From NCBI RefSeq assembly GCF_963576615.1, contig NC_088715.1, positions 64,061,981 to 64,125,980 of the forward strand: DNA of 64,000 bases, written 5' to 3'. Shown piece by piece: positions 39,801 through 49,175 of this stretch. Each line of letters begins with the position of its first letter. Positions within the stretch are counted from its first letter, which is position 1. The position numbers and the translations under genes are program-made. This DNA is from Watersipora subatra (lineage: Eukaryota > Bryozoa > Gymnolaemata > Cheilostomatida > Watersiporidae). A model generated the notes under the pieces. It ran no database searches, was not told the origin of the DNA, and was given only the letters and a program-made list of their open reading frames with translations.

Positions 39801-40109
39801 TATTGGCTGGCTTGGTGGATTTGGCAGTGTTCCAAAATTTGATTTTACTTTTAGTTATTTTATAGGCGTTCACATGAGTTAATTTATTATGTGCGTCTCA
39901 CCTTTTTAAAGCCTAGTAGAAATATACAGTTTGGCTCTAATTTTTGATGTATCTATTTTAGACACTTAACAGAGGAAGTGCTAGTAAATGGACTCCCTGC
40001 GATTTCGATCTCACCTGGTACAAATAGACGAGGCACAATGTTGCGGACTAAATACTCAATATCGAGACCTCGACATTCCATGTCAGTTAAAAAAGGTTCC
40101 AACGGATGA
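18850..40109 (+). CDS. CatSper auxiliary subunit, delta/epsilon (CATSPERD/CATSPERE) family
   Basis: Twenty-one exons join in phase: 18850-18913, 19108-19193, 19315-19402, 19756-19867, 21598-21812, 22155-22232, 24143-24335, 25888-25974, 28272-28354, 31207-31386, 33057-33170, 33521-33607, 34676-34869, 35060-35113, 36157-36235, 36322-36455, 36701-36890, 37369-37408, 38063-38192, 38285-38497 and 39962-40109 (TGA). They give at least 855 residues; the 5' end is missing. The N-terminal two thirds (LVFLSGGLLTIINNEIFIFD, FLMITSHNRLLYGRE, VVILSP) look like beta-propeller blades. The C-terminal half carries family hallmarks: LGCEKGKRL, FRRYGCAN, DYVIYEVNGVNKFNYSLT, SGCAVRPQTW, NYRNC, DPYEILNYDNG, GFYIFEIIVVDNEYSLCDLRAHLAV. 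A single transmembrane helix (YFWIMGGSLGCLLILMLIIF) precedes RRRLR and a basic, Ser-rich cytoplasmic tail. Family members are single-pass subunits of the sperm calcium channel. Delta versus epsilon is not resolved; starts of the exons at 21598 and 36322 are chosen by phase. Confidence 0.85.
19868..21597. other. CatSper intron without recognised elements
   Basis: AT-rich intronic DNA. I see no tandem array, transposon end or exon with suitable phases. Confidence 0.5.
22683..23295. repeat. 37-base minisatellite, about 16-17 copies
   Basis: Direct repeats containing AGGCTGAATGTGATACTTGT followed by AAGAGTAAACATGTAAAG. The unit is 37 bases, which is not a multiple of three, yet all three minus-strand frames remain open (238, 218 and 164 residues). 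The frames cycle through the same 37-residue pattern (LTSITFSLFTCLLLQVSHSA type). These are repeat artefacts in a CatSper intron. Confidence 0.93.
23296..24142. other. CatSper intron, remainder
   Basis: A plus-strand frame near 23473-23718 follows a CTAG acceptor-like site, but its phase does not fit between the exons ending at 22232 and starting at 24143. Those two join directly in phase 0. No repeat is recognised. Confidence 0.45.
24336..25887. other. CatSper intron without recognised elements
   Basis: AT-rich, with no long tandem array and no transposon ends that I can see. The donor at 24336 (GTGGGT) is weaker than a competing GTGAGC four bases on; phase requires the former. Confidence 0.45.
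26085..26240. repeat. AT-rich simple sequence
   Basis: TATAAATATA/TTTATATAT-type low-complexity DNA directly upstream of the dispersed repeat at 26285. Confidence 0.7.
26285..27385 (-). mobile_element. Dispersed repeat with tRNA-like segment, copy A
   Basis: It shares several blocks, in order, with 29060-29895: GGATTTGAACTCA at 26363, TTATTATTAATTC at about 26885, GTAGAA-ACAGACT at about 26968, GCACAAAACAC-TTTCTCAT at about 27045, and a TTTATTACC end at about 27354. Read on the minus strand, GAGTTCAAATCC matches a tRNA B box, with a degraded A-box-like stretch about 40 bases before it. This suggests a tRNA-derived SINE or a composite. This copy is the more diverged; its outer end lacks the GCCGGGT motif seen in copy B. 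Confidence 0.6.
27424..27815 (+). mobile_element. Pogo/Tigger-like DNA transposon fragment, copy A
   Basis: It begins TACAGTGCACCCCGAGTTAC, a start typical of Tigger-class terminal repeats, directly after a TA run. It shares GTTCAAATTT, a CGGTGTG block, GCTATTCGCCGA-type and CCTGAAAG blocks and AATACATACTAAAACTTAGC with 30148-30775. No opposite terminal repeat is seen, so both copies look truncated or internally derived. No transposase frame remains. Confidence 0.6.
29060..29895 (-). mobile_element. Dispersed repeat with tRNA-like segment, copy B
   Basis: On the minus strand an A box (TAGCTCAGTGGTA, 29201-29189) and a B box (GAGTTCAAATCC, 29149-29138) are spaced as in a tRNA gene, but the cloverleaf is not intact. 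The other end, at 29861-29892, reads TTATTACCCGGGCAACGCCG followed by GGTGGCACAGCTAG. The same motif occurs inverted at 34141, so it marks one end of the family. It lies in the intron after the CatSper exon at 28272-28354. Confidence 0.65.
29896..30147. other. Intronic AT-rich spacer
   Basis: Separates two mobile-element remnants. It contains TATTATATGTTATATAATAT-type sequence and nothing recognisable. Confidence 0.4.
30148..30775 (+). mobile_element. Pogo/Tigger-like DNA transposon fragment, copy B
   Basis: It starts TACAGTGCACCCTCAGGATA and is co-linear with 27424-27815 in many short blocks, ending with the shared AATACATACTAAAACTTAGC. It holds about 200 extra bases (around 30450-30690) absent from copy A. 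No transposase frame survives. Confidence 0.6.
30765..30900. repeat. TA-rich microsatellite
   Basis: TATATA/ATGTATAT tracts with TATATACATGTATAT palindromes. The isoleucine/tyrosine-rich open frame over it is an artefact. Confidence 0.85.
31375..31835 (+). repeat. 45-base minisatellite containing the exon's splice donor, 10 copies
   Basis: The unit contains TCCTCTAAGTCACACCATAG and then ATACTAGCGCTGTCATAGG. The first copy spans the end of the CatSper exon (APCP) and its donor, CCCT followed by GTAAGTC. The last copy, at 31786-31800, again reads CCCT followed by GTAAGTC. The eight inner copies read CCTCTAAGT and lack GT at that point. Because 45 is a multiple of three, the exon frame stays open through the array (CPLSHTIDTSAVIGP repeats). 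Use of the last donor at 31792 would add 135 residues in frame. Confidence 0.92.
31836..33056. other. CatSper intron
   Basis: No repeat array or transposon end recognised; AT-rich, with a few TATATA runs near 32090-32160. Confidence 0.45.
34141..34465 (+). mobile_element. Dispersed repeat with tRNA-like segment, copy C (inverted)
   Basis: Begins ATTAGCTGTGCTTCCCGGTG followed by TTGCCCGGGTAATAAA, the reverse complement of the end of copy B. About 250 bases on, a tRNA-like stretch lies in the same relative orientation as in copy B: GTGGCCTAAATGGTACAGCG at about 34388 and GGTCCGGAATCAAATC at about 34426. It is shorter than the other copies. An AT microsatellite (34520-34605) follows. Confidence 0.6.
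35150..35335. repeat. AT-rich simple sequence
   Basis: TATATATAAT and TTTATATAATTATATA tracts in the CatSper intron after the exon ending at 35113. Confidence 0.7.
35336..36156. other. CatSper intron with a short perfect hairpin
   Basis: Contains a 12-base perfect inverted repeat, GTAGAGCTCGAG at 36044-36055 and its complement at 36063-36074, with a 7-base loop. Otherwise nothing is recognised. A minus-strand 98-residue frame at 35707-36003 has no splice or family support. Confidence 0.5.
37497..37955 (+). repeat. 57/58-base minisatellite of acceptor-like units, 8 copies
   Basis: Each unit begins with a pyrimidine run, CTTCCTTTTCTCTCTTTAG, then GACCTCGCTC and TCTGATATCTACCC. Each copy is therefore a good match to a splice acceptor (polypyrimidine tract, TAG, G). 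The array lies in the CatSper intron between the 40-base exon (37369-37408) and the exon at 38063, whose own acceptor is TTTCTTACAG. The plus strand is strongly pyrimidine-rich throughout. Confidence 0.92.
38498..39961. other. Last CatSper intron
   Basis: A 1.46-kb intron. The upstream exon could instead end in a stop by read-through (GAG TAA), because the donor GTAAGT follows GA in the codon. Splicing to 39962 completes a Glu codon and adds 48 residues. No repeats are recognised. Confidence 0.5.
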
Positions 40110-41893
40110 ACAATGCGTTATGTTGAGCAGGTTTTGTATTTCCTGGGGTAGTTGCAGCCTGTTAGTTGAAACGCTCTATTTCAAAGTCTGACAATTTTTT
40201 ACCATGAATCAGCTTTCTAAGCTATGTACCCACTGTATATAGTTCTTACCGACGGTGACCTTCCTTTTCTATCTGGTTGGGCTACTCCGGGTGCCGCCGA
40301 ACATGACCATTCCTCCTTCTTGAGGTCTAGTATCAAATCATGAAAGCAATTTTTAAGCTATGGTAATATTGCAGTTTTTATAGTCAAATATAATGGATAC
40401 GCTATTTAAAAGATATTTTTCTGATAATTATCTGATTTTCGCTGTATAAATTGTGGAACGAGTTGTGTCATTTGAATACCAGTAATCTGTCGCATTACTC
40501 TATCGACGTAACTGAAGTGAATGTAACGTGACAGTCACAAAATACTACACCAAACTATTATTTATGAAAAATTGTGTTGAAATTGGATGGTGCTGAGGTC
40601 TTTTTAAGTGACATCTTTCTTTGTAACACACCTACTAGGGACTGATGAGGACATGTTTGGTGGCCAGTTTACTTTGAACAAGATGACTACGATGCTCAAA
40701 AGTGCTAAATTAAGGTCGTGAAAAGTGAGGAAAGTGCAAGGATTTGAATTTCTCAGTAACCTGACCTATGGGTCAAATTATAATCCATTATGTATATTAT
40801 CTATAATCACTGTTAAACTACAACACACGAGGTGAGAGGTTGCACATGATTAGGAATATCAGACCAGATATCAGAGGAACATTTTCCTTCCGAATAGCTT
40901 GACTCGTATAATATCGACTTGAATAGTATCTGTCCTTTCGTAGTACGTAACTTGCCCTATCGAATGTTTAACCTGCTGCATATAAAACAAAGCACTTGAC
41001 ACCTACAATCTGAGCCACCCCTCAACAATAAGACATTGGTGCATCGCATGCGAGCGATAAAATGTGTGTGATGAGAGACCTGATGGTGCTTCAATATGTG
41101 TATATCATCTGAATCAGTCTGCTAATTTGCATTTTTCAACTTGACTGCATGACTATAAAATAAGTTCAATTTTGTTTTAATCACAGGTTTTGCTACCCAT
41201 GCTAGATAGTGTACATAACTGCCAGCAGAGTAAAGGAACTCACAAATGTGTTATTCTATTTTTTCGAATCTAAGAATGTGTAGCTGTGAAACTCAGAACA
41301 TTCTCATTTGAAGAACACTATTTGCAGTCTGTAATAATTGTGAAAGTCCTTAGGAGATATTGCTCCCATTTATTATTTGATATAAAAACTGAAGTCATAT
41401 ATTGCATCAAAAATCATTGTCTTCATGACCAGCCATTTCTGGTAGTTGTAATCTTCCTTGAAAAAACTCCAGTATTAAGTGAGAACAGTCGATGTTTATG
41501 TCGAAGGAAAATACATAAAGACATGGACAATTCTGCAATGAAAGGCAGCTAACGGCAGGTTTACATATATTAATTTAGATTGTTCTAACCATTAACTAAG
41601 AGATGCCTTGGTGAGCCGGATAGTCTACCATATGGTAATAAAATCGTACAGAATCTCAAATATTGGGATGTGCTTTCGTTGAGATTATGCTCTTTTGTGA
41701 TGTATAGGTATTACAAGGTGAAGTGGACCTAATAATATTTTTTATCTAAACTACACGCTGTACAAATCAGGATGGTTCCCAAACAACTAACATGACAATT
41801 GTGCAGAGATTTAACGGCAAGTTAATGCGTCATAGTGATGCAAAGATGACCTGATTGTAATAAAGGTCATTGGCAAACAGTTCTTCGACTGAA
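40110..41893. other. Intergenic region between converging genes
   Basis: Lies between the 3' ends of the plus-strand CatSper gene and the minus-strand gene ending at 41894, so both 3' untranslated regions should be here. I see no exon pair, array or transposon end. A minus-strand AATAAA at about 41370 could serve the minus-strand gene. Confidence 0.4.
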
Positions 41894-44800
41894 TCAGACA
41901 TAAGTTTCTTTGGAGTTCTCTACCTCTTTTACCCATCTAGGTCTCTTTGTGGATGAAGGCTGACTAAGAGAGTTGTCCTCACATTCTTCTACATTCGACA
42001 GATCCACACCTTGTTCAGCATATCTATCTGTTGAAATATATGAACTGAGCTGCAGAACATGAAAATTTCAGTCAGCAATGCTGGTAGGCCAGTAGTGGGC
42101 TAAAGTAGCTAGGTATGCTCGGCTACTACCATGACAGCTAAATGTGGTGGTAGGAAATATCCTAGGAGGATGCAATGAGATCCGCCATTGAAACTAGAGT
42201 AGAGAATGATCTATCCCCGACATTTTAGAGATACATGTATATCATTCAACTCATGTCTTTATAATTTCACACAGAATAAGTTGTCCTCAGTAACACTGCT
42301 ACAGGTATTACAACTGAACTAAAGAGCACAGCATTATTTTGGAACCACAGAACAACAATAAAACTAATCCTAGCCTAATTTCCATAGACTTAGATGTCTT
42401 ATACTCGAGTCCTGTTTTGTCTCGTTTAGCCCACCAGTGGTCGCTGGAAAGATTACTATCTCTACATAGACAACAGATATTATGTGTATGATATGACTTG
42501 ATGGTTAGGGTGTTTGACTCCAAATTGCCAGGCAGATGATCAAGTCTCATGTAACTTAGATGGGAACAGAAAGAGCACTAGTTGGGGTGATAGGGGATAC
42601 ATATGCTGATACATCTATAACACTATTATAACACGAGACAACCCGAGAGTCTGCTTGAGCCTGCAATTAAAACTTAGCTTAGTAGCTTAAAGATTGTGTG
42701 GAGTAGGATGAAATGGCGAATGCTGGGGCCACAAAATATGTTTTAGTGGTTACTATGATTTAGTTGCAAATGAAATGAAAAAAGTAAAAATAGAAAAATA
42801 TGTAAACAAATATAATATCAACAGGAAGGCACAGAGCTCTCACCCTTCTTTTACCACAAAATTAAGGTGAGATCAGTAAGAGCTACATATTTCTCACAAG
42901 CAAGTTGAAAAAGCAATCCATGGACCTCTAAACTAATAAGTGATGACTCTTTGCTGCAGGAACTCGAAAACCAAAACAACTAATCGCAGTTCTTCAGCTG
43001 TTATCCGTTACGGTGTAACAATTGAAAGAGCAGCGTCAGCTTCTGTACTGAACCTCAACAAAACAGTAGCAGGCTGATGCTCCTCAAACGGCAGTAAGTA
43101 CTGGTATAATACAAGTACACTGATGAAAAATAACATTGAACATTTACAAGCTATAACCTTGCCAATACTCGCTACTCACCAAGGTTCATGCATTATAGTT
43201 TACAAGTTTGTTTCCTACATTTGTAACTGAAACATCTCACAACTACAACTTAAGTCGTATAAACATACAAAGATAATGATACATACATAATGATAATACT
43301 CAGTCTATAAGCAACACTGTCTGTAAGAAGCAAAATTCATAAACTCACCTGTTGAACATGTTTCCGTAGGAATTGTGTTGGTCACAACTAAACGAGACTG
43401 CATCTTTCCCCTTTCACTGCTGTGAGTCACATCGAAGTTTTGTTGAAGGGGAGAGCTCTTTACTTCCTTTTCTTCTGGGTTATGGCCGATTGCTTCACTC
43501 GTCTCCTTTTCTTTGTCTACTCGTCCAAGAGCAGGCGCTTCACCTCCACCCCCTTCATATGTTTCTTCTGCCTTGTTATCTAGGTTAAAGACAAGAGCTT
43601 TATCCATCTCACCTTCATCCCTCTCCCTCAATTTGCCATCTGATGCAGGGCCGAGCATAGCAGCCATTGCACCTTTCCCTATTTTCTCTGTGTGAAAGTT
43701 TTGAGACGAAATAAGTTCTTCCACTTTTGTTTCGTCTCCACTTGTTGATGGACTTACATCTCGCGTAGTTTCCTCCCCTGTTACTTCCGTTTCCGGCTTC
43801 GATGTGATATTCTCCTTTATGCAGTTCTCTGGTAGACTTGGTTCCAAAGGCAAGTCTGCTCCGTCGCTAAATGTGGTAGCTGTGCGTCTCATAGAGGACA
43901 CAATGCTCCCCATCCTTGGCTGAGGGAACCTGACACCGGAGGTGTTAGATGTGGAGATAGGATTATCAGTGGCACCTGACAGGGTAGTCCGTATACTTGT
44001 AGGTACTCGACGCTTAGGGGGCTTTGGTGGCGTCTTAACAATCAGAGGAGCATCCTCTAAATACAGCTGCAACCGGAGACAGTAAAATGATTCGTGTCAG
44101 AAAGAGCCCCAATGTCGGCCAGCATTTACCAAGTTTCATTTGCCCACTTCCCAACCGCATTAACATTCAACTATAATGATGTATGATCGGGTTAGGGTTT
44201 CTGTTCTATGCCTTGGGCTGCTACCTAGTAACTAGTAGTGAGCTGCTACCTAGTAACTAGTAGTGGGCTGCTACCTAGTAACTAGTAGTGAGCTGCTACC
44301 TAGTAACTAGTAGTGAGATATTAAATGTACGGCAAAAAATAATTTCGTCTGTTGGTTAACATTGAACAATAGATACTGATGTGTATTCACACCATTTAGC
44401 TAGCGCTATAAGACAAGGGAGGTGACTCGTAGAATAAGTCTCAACATGGCGGGTAACTAAGAGACTAGATAGGAACGGTGGCCTTCTACAGTGATATGAT
44501 TGGTTGATATGATTAATTGATGGAGCAGTATAATCAGCGGAACAAAACCTCGTAGAACTAGTAAAACTAGCCTGCAATCAGCTGAGGTAAGGGTGGGGAG
44601 GCTAGTCGAATTCAAATGATGAAACAATGATTATAATGTAGAACAGTTGCTATGAACTCAAGTCAGTATCACAGGTAAGTCTTATTGACTTCCAGTAGTG
44701 TCACAGATAAGTCTCACAGACATTGAGTAGAGTCACAGGTAAGTCTCACAGACTTCCAGCAGTGTTACGCACATGTTTCATAGACTTATAGTAGACATGC

Positions 44801-45941
44801 CTCTTAGCCTTACAGCAAACACAAAGGCATAAACAAGAGCAAACACAGGACTCCATAAAACCATCACTAAGGTAACTAGAAATGTGATGCCAGCGTATAC
44901 CAGTGATGATGACAACATTCTAACAGTTACTTTGCTGGTGTTTAGGTGTATTTAGTATTGTCGAGAGTCTGTGCTTACTTTGCTGGGCTGCGATGGGATA
45001 TGCTCGTAGCTGGTCAACTTCTGACCAAAGCTCGAAATACCCCCAATAGAGGCACTTGTGGATGATGGAGGAAGTGACTCCACAACTGTCTCTCTGTCAG
45101 AGGGATCTACCGTAGGAATGGGTGGAGCTATCCAGAGGCTGATGAAAGATATGACAAGGTCAGCATGGTCAAACACGGTGGACACCGACACGAGAACTTA
45201 AACAGTAAAGGTAACTAAACTGCCTGCCAGATATGAACTTCAAGTTGCACGATGGCTGCAGATTTTTAGACACATTCGAATCACTAGAGTTCTAACATTA
45301 GCAAACCTTTTTAATATGCGAGATGCTAGTGATAATGACGACATATAATGATATGACAACTCCAAAGTAGAGTTAATCGGTCGCAAAAACATAATCACGC
45401 GTATGACACGCTTGAAGCTAGTTTTTTGGTTCTTCTATTTAAACATATGGCTGAATGTTATAATTTTGGAAAAAAGGAACATTTGTTGTAAAATAAGAAT
45501 GTACCATTTTGTTGCTGATGTTATCTTGGTTTATGAGAAGCCAAAAAATTTTGGGCTTAGATCTAAGAGGTTTCAAAGCTTCCCAAGAAGTTTTAATATA
45601 AGGCATTCATACAAATAGACAAGCATCTCGTGTGTTTAGAGAACCAACAGAAGATGTACAAAATATGAAATGGTAAGCTGTTATGCGAATAGACCAATGT
45701 ACTGAGAACTGAAGCTGATGCAATTCTGAGGTGTTAAAATATGAAAAGGTGCTAAAAGGTTGTAACATAACCTTAAATCAGAGCAGAAATTGAAGAGATA
45801 CTGTACATATAAATTGCTCCTAAAATATCAAAGCAGTTACCCGCTGCCGACAGCATCCTTAGGGAGGTCTGTAGCTGAATCACGACTCAAGTTAAGAGCC
45901 GGAAGTGGAGAGGAATAAAGATCAACACCCCGGTAATATTT
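41894..45941 (-). CDS. Unrecognised disordered Pro/Ser/Glu-rich protein (3' part of gene)
   Basis: Four minus-strand exons join in phase: 45941-45841, 45138-44979, 44066-43349 and 42027-41894 (TGA). They total about 370 residues; at least one more exon lies upstream, joining in phase 0. The order of features is KYYRGVDLYSSPLP, LWIAPPIPTVDPSDRETVVE, a serine-rich linker, PPKPPKRRVPTSIRTT, then about 200 residues rich in Glu, Ser, Thr and Lys, and a final RPRWVKEVENSKETYV. PPKPPKRR is a possible SH3-binding or polybasic site. I recognise no domain; the composition suggests a long disordered tail, perhaps of a cytoskeletal or signalling protein. Exon calls rest on phase agreement at three junctions and clean GT/AG sites. 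Confidence 0.75.
44212..44314. repeat. 25-base minisatellite, 4 copies
   Basis: Units GCTGCTACCTAGTAACTAGT plus AGTGA in an intron of the minus-strand gene. CTAGTAACTAG is itself a short palindrome. Confidence 0.93.
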
Positions 45942-46021
45942 CTAGAAATAGAACATGAAAATTTTTGAATAACTTGAAAGTGACTTGAGAGGCAAACGTT
46001 GACAAACCAGCAGATGGTTGA

Positions 46022-46197
46022 TAGAGTTAATTACAAACAGCTGTGACAAGCGCTTCAGGTACCTAACAGATTTCACTACAGGCAGATGTGACAAGTGTTT
46101 CAGGTACCTGACAGAGTTAACTACAAGTGGTTGTGACAAGCACTTCAGGTACCTGATAGAGTTAACTGAGCAGAAATGACAAGCGCTTCAGGTACCA
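46022..46197. repeat. 45-base imperfect minisatellite, about 3.5 copies
   Basis: Shared core TGACAAGCGCTTCAGGTACC with a variable remainder (AGAGTTAACTACA). It lies just upstream, in minus-strand sense, of the exon starting at 45941. Confidence 0.85.
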
Positions 46198-46737
46198 AAT
46201 ATTTAGTGCCCAGCTTGTATTTGTAACAGACAGATGTAATATAATTACAAGGTAGTCGTAAATTTTGCTATATAAGTTGTTATATAGAGTGAAGATGGAA
46301 TTACAAGCTAGTGTTTGTTCATACTTTTGTTCTACTTCATACTACTGTTAATTATGAAGTGAGTCGCTAAGTGATGCGCCCATGTTGGTACTTGGTAGAT
46401 TCGGTAATGGACCCCGGGCTACCTACATATCATAGTTGAAGACAGTGTCAACATATAAGAGCAATAAAAATGTATTCTTATTTACTGATGAGCTTGAAAC
46501 TGAAATTCAAACTCTTCCCTGGATGGCAGGGAAGAGTTTGAATAATGATAATAGTAGCGGTGTAAACAGGGTAGGAATTAGAACTATTAGTACTACACTA
46601 CATACCTGGGGTAATGTTCGCTTGTTCCATTTTCTCGTGAATTTTTTAAAGTAAGCCCTAAGCTTTGTGTCTGAAAGTGTGCTGACATCTTTTCCTGTCT
46701 ACAAGCATAGCAAGACCGCCATATGACATATGTATAT
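46198..46737. other. Spacer with a perfect 16-base hairpin
   Basis: ATTCAAACTCTTCCCT at 46505-46520 is followed by the 7-base loop GGATGGC and the exact reverse complement at 46528-46543. Nothing else is recognised. Confidence 0.6.
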
Positions 46738-47205
46738 ACCAGCTAATAAAATACCACTACTATTACATACCAGCTAATAACATACCACTACTATTACATA
46801 CCAGCTAATAACATACCACTACTATTACATACCAGCTAATAACATACCGATACTATTACATACCAGCTAATAACATACCACTACTATTACATACAAACTA
46901 ATAACATGCCACTACTATTACATACCAGCTAATAACATGCCACTACTATTACATACCAGCTAATAACATACAACTACTATTATATACCAGCTAATAACAT
47001 ACCACTACTATTACATACCAACTAATAACATACCACTACTATTACGTACAAACTAATAACATGCCACTACTATTATATACCAGCTAATAGCATACCACTA
47101 CTATTACATACCAACTAATAACATACCACTACTATCACATACCAACTAATAACATAACACTACTATCACATACCAACTATCTAACATACCAGCACTATTA
47201 CATGC
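46738..47205. repeat. 31-base minisatellite, left part
   Basis: About 15 units of 31 bases containing CATACCACTACTATTACATA and CCAGCTAATAA. The same array resumes at 47925 after a transposon. Confidence 0.93.
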
Positions 47206-47209
47206 TAAC

Positions 47210-47921
47210 TACTATAAATTCTGGCATATAAGTCGACCTGGCATTTAGTTCATGGTCTAAATTTTGGTTTAAAAATCCTGGTTTCGACATGTACCTGCTG
47301 TATGAGTCAACATCCTTCTTTGATCGTTAAAAGGCAGCCTGAATCTTAGCGACGTGCAATTGCTAGGAAACAGGCGATGCGTAGCTGAAGAAATGGTATT
47401 CAAAAACACTATCCGCAAAAATGCCCACGTTTTTTGTGCCGCCGGCAATACGTACAACAATTAACAAAAGAACGAGAGATGACAGTTTCAGTGAAGACCA
47501 TAAGGCACAGAAAACAATACTTCACGATCGTATTGGCCCACCTCCCTAATAGAACGAAACTGCCACCTCTGATAATATTTATGTTTTTAACAGAAAAGTC
47601 ATGTTGCGAGATAGATTTCTGTCAGGAATCATGATTCGTGTATAAGAAAAAGGATGGATGGACGATCATGGATGTGTCAAATGGATTACCGAAGTGTGGG
47701 CTTATGGGCAGATACTACGAAAAAAGCATTAAATTAGAAAAGAACATGTTATTCCGAAAAAGAATCCTAGAGATGACTACTTGAATGGTGAAGAATGGGA
47801 CCTTGTGTCAAGTCAATCTCATGTTGAGTAGGATTACTAGTATTTTACTATTTTTCGAGGATGGATTTTTAAGCTTTAAAAGTTCTGTCAAATCTTACTT
47901 ATATCCCGGAATTTACGTAGC
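47210..47921 (+). mobile_element. Pogo/Tigger-like DNA transposon remnant
   Basis: The ends are imperfect inverted repeats: left CTATAAATTCTGGCATATAA followed by GTCGAC, right (reverse complement) CTACGTAAATTCCGGGATAT. Inside, the plus strand encodes a DDE transposase fragment typical of pogo/Tigger/jerky-like proteins: MTVSVKTIRHRKQYFTIVLA, RTKLPPLIIF, and, in another frame, GWMDDHGCVKWITEVW. About 700 bases remain of an element that normally carries a transposase of 400-500 residues, so it is internally deleted and frame-broken. It sits within a minisatellite. Confidence 0.82.
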
Positions 47922-47924
47922 TAG

Positions 47925-48298
47925 TATCCCACTACTATTACATGCCAGCTAACAAACATACCACTACTGTTACATACCAGCTAACAAACATAGCACTACT
48001 GTTACATACCAGCTAACTAACATACCACTACTATTACATACCAGCTAACAAACAGCAATACTGTTACATACCAGCAAACTAACATACCACTAGTCCACCA
48101 CTATATTACATACCAACTAATAACATACCACTACTACGACTACATACCAGCTAACTAACATACCACTACTATTACATACCAGCTAATTAACATACCACTA
48201 CTATTATATACCAGTTAATAAACATAGCACTACTGTTTTTTACCAGCTAACTAACATACCACTACTGTTTCTTACCAGCTAACTAACATACCACTAAT
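47925..48298. repeat. 31/32-base minisatellite, right part
   Basis: About 12 units, many with CCAGCTAACTAACATACCAC, one base longer than most left-hand units. It continues the array split by the 47210-47921 element. Confidence 0.92.
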
Positions 48299-48640
48299 AT
48301 CGTGAGTCTAAACAAAAATAGCGGCAAATAAATCCACGAAACTGACTGTTTCACTTATCCAGATTTTAAGTTCATGCTGCCGACACCAGAAGTCTTTACT
48401 GGACAGCAAATCTACAAAGAAAACCCGTAATTGTGAGGTATATCATTAAAGTGCCTACTAATAAAATGCATGACTATAATTTTGGCGGCTGCTATACAAT
48501 TATTCAAATGATTCGTTGAATGAATAGTTGTGAAAAGTTTATTGATAAATCTGCCTTCATGTCAGTTTACATCACACTGAAACCATAGCAACCATAAGCC
48601 TGTCGTTATCTTATAAAGCCTAATTGCAGAGGATTCCACA

Positions 48641-49175
48641 TTATTTATTCCGAGTTGTCAGCTCCTCCAAATATTGGCACCACTTACTCTGCTGTTTCTT
48701 AGCGCTCAGCAGTTTCCGTTTTTGCTGGTTCAGCTTGGTTTTAGTAACATCCCTCAACTTGGCGCCGGGTGTTGCTGAAAAATGCAAAAAGTAAGCAAAT
48801 TGATAAACGAGTAACTTGAAAAATGTTTTCACGTTGATGATGACATATCAGTGCCTAAACTCAAACCTTATTGCGTTGAAACGTTAACGTTGTCCCAGTT
48901 ATAAACTGGTTAATAAACACACGGCTTAGGCTAAAGATTAGAAATTTGGCATGAGGTCTTTGACGGTGGTCTACAAAGCAAGACTTACCAAATTCTTCTG
49001 CAGAAGTACTTTCTTCAGAGCTTTCAGAGTCCTCTGCAGTTTTGTCAAACAAAGAAACTGAGTCATGACCAACGGGCCCTCCTAAAGAATCTAATCGTGA
49101 AACAAGTTTAGGTCTTCGAGGTGTTGGGGATTATGTAGGAGATGATGTAGGTGTGCCACTAAAACGGATATCTGT
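48641..49175 (-). CDS. Unrecognised conserved-looking protein, C-terminal exons
   Basis: The last exon, 48774-48641, encodes TPGAKLRDVTKTKLNQQKRK, a coiled-coil-like basic stretch and KWCQYLEELTTRNK, ending TAA inside AATAAATAA, which may also act as a poly(A) signal. It joins in phase to an exon ending at 48989 (GTAAGT donor) that reads PTPRRPKLVSRLDSLGGP, then FDKTAEDSESSEESTSAEEF, an acidic serine-rich patch with casein-kinase-2-like sites. Upstream the same frame continues RFSGTPTSSPT but is cut by TAA at 49133-49131. Either the exon begins after this stop (a CGAAG acceptor-like site lies just downstream of it), or the stop is a real disabling change or a sequencing error. Family not recognised. 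Confidence 0.55.

Noticed and set aside
43373-43695. Plus-strand frames opposite the large minus-strand exon
   Set aside because: Shadows of the 43349-44066 exon, which has matching splice phases on the minus strand.
46738-48298. CRISPR-like regular repeat spacing
   Set aside because: Units are head-to-tail without unique spacers, and the DNA is eukaryotic; these are minisatellites.
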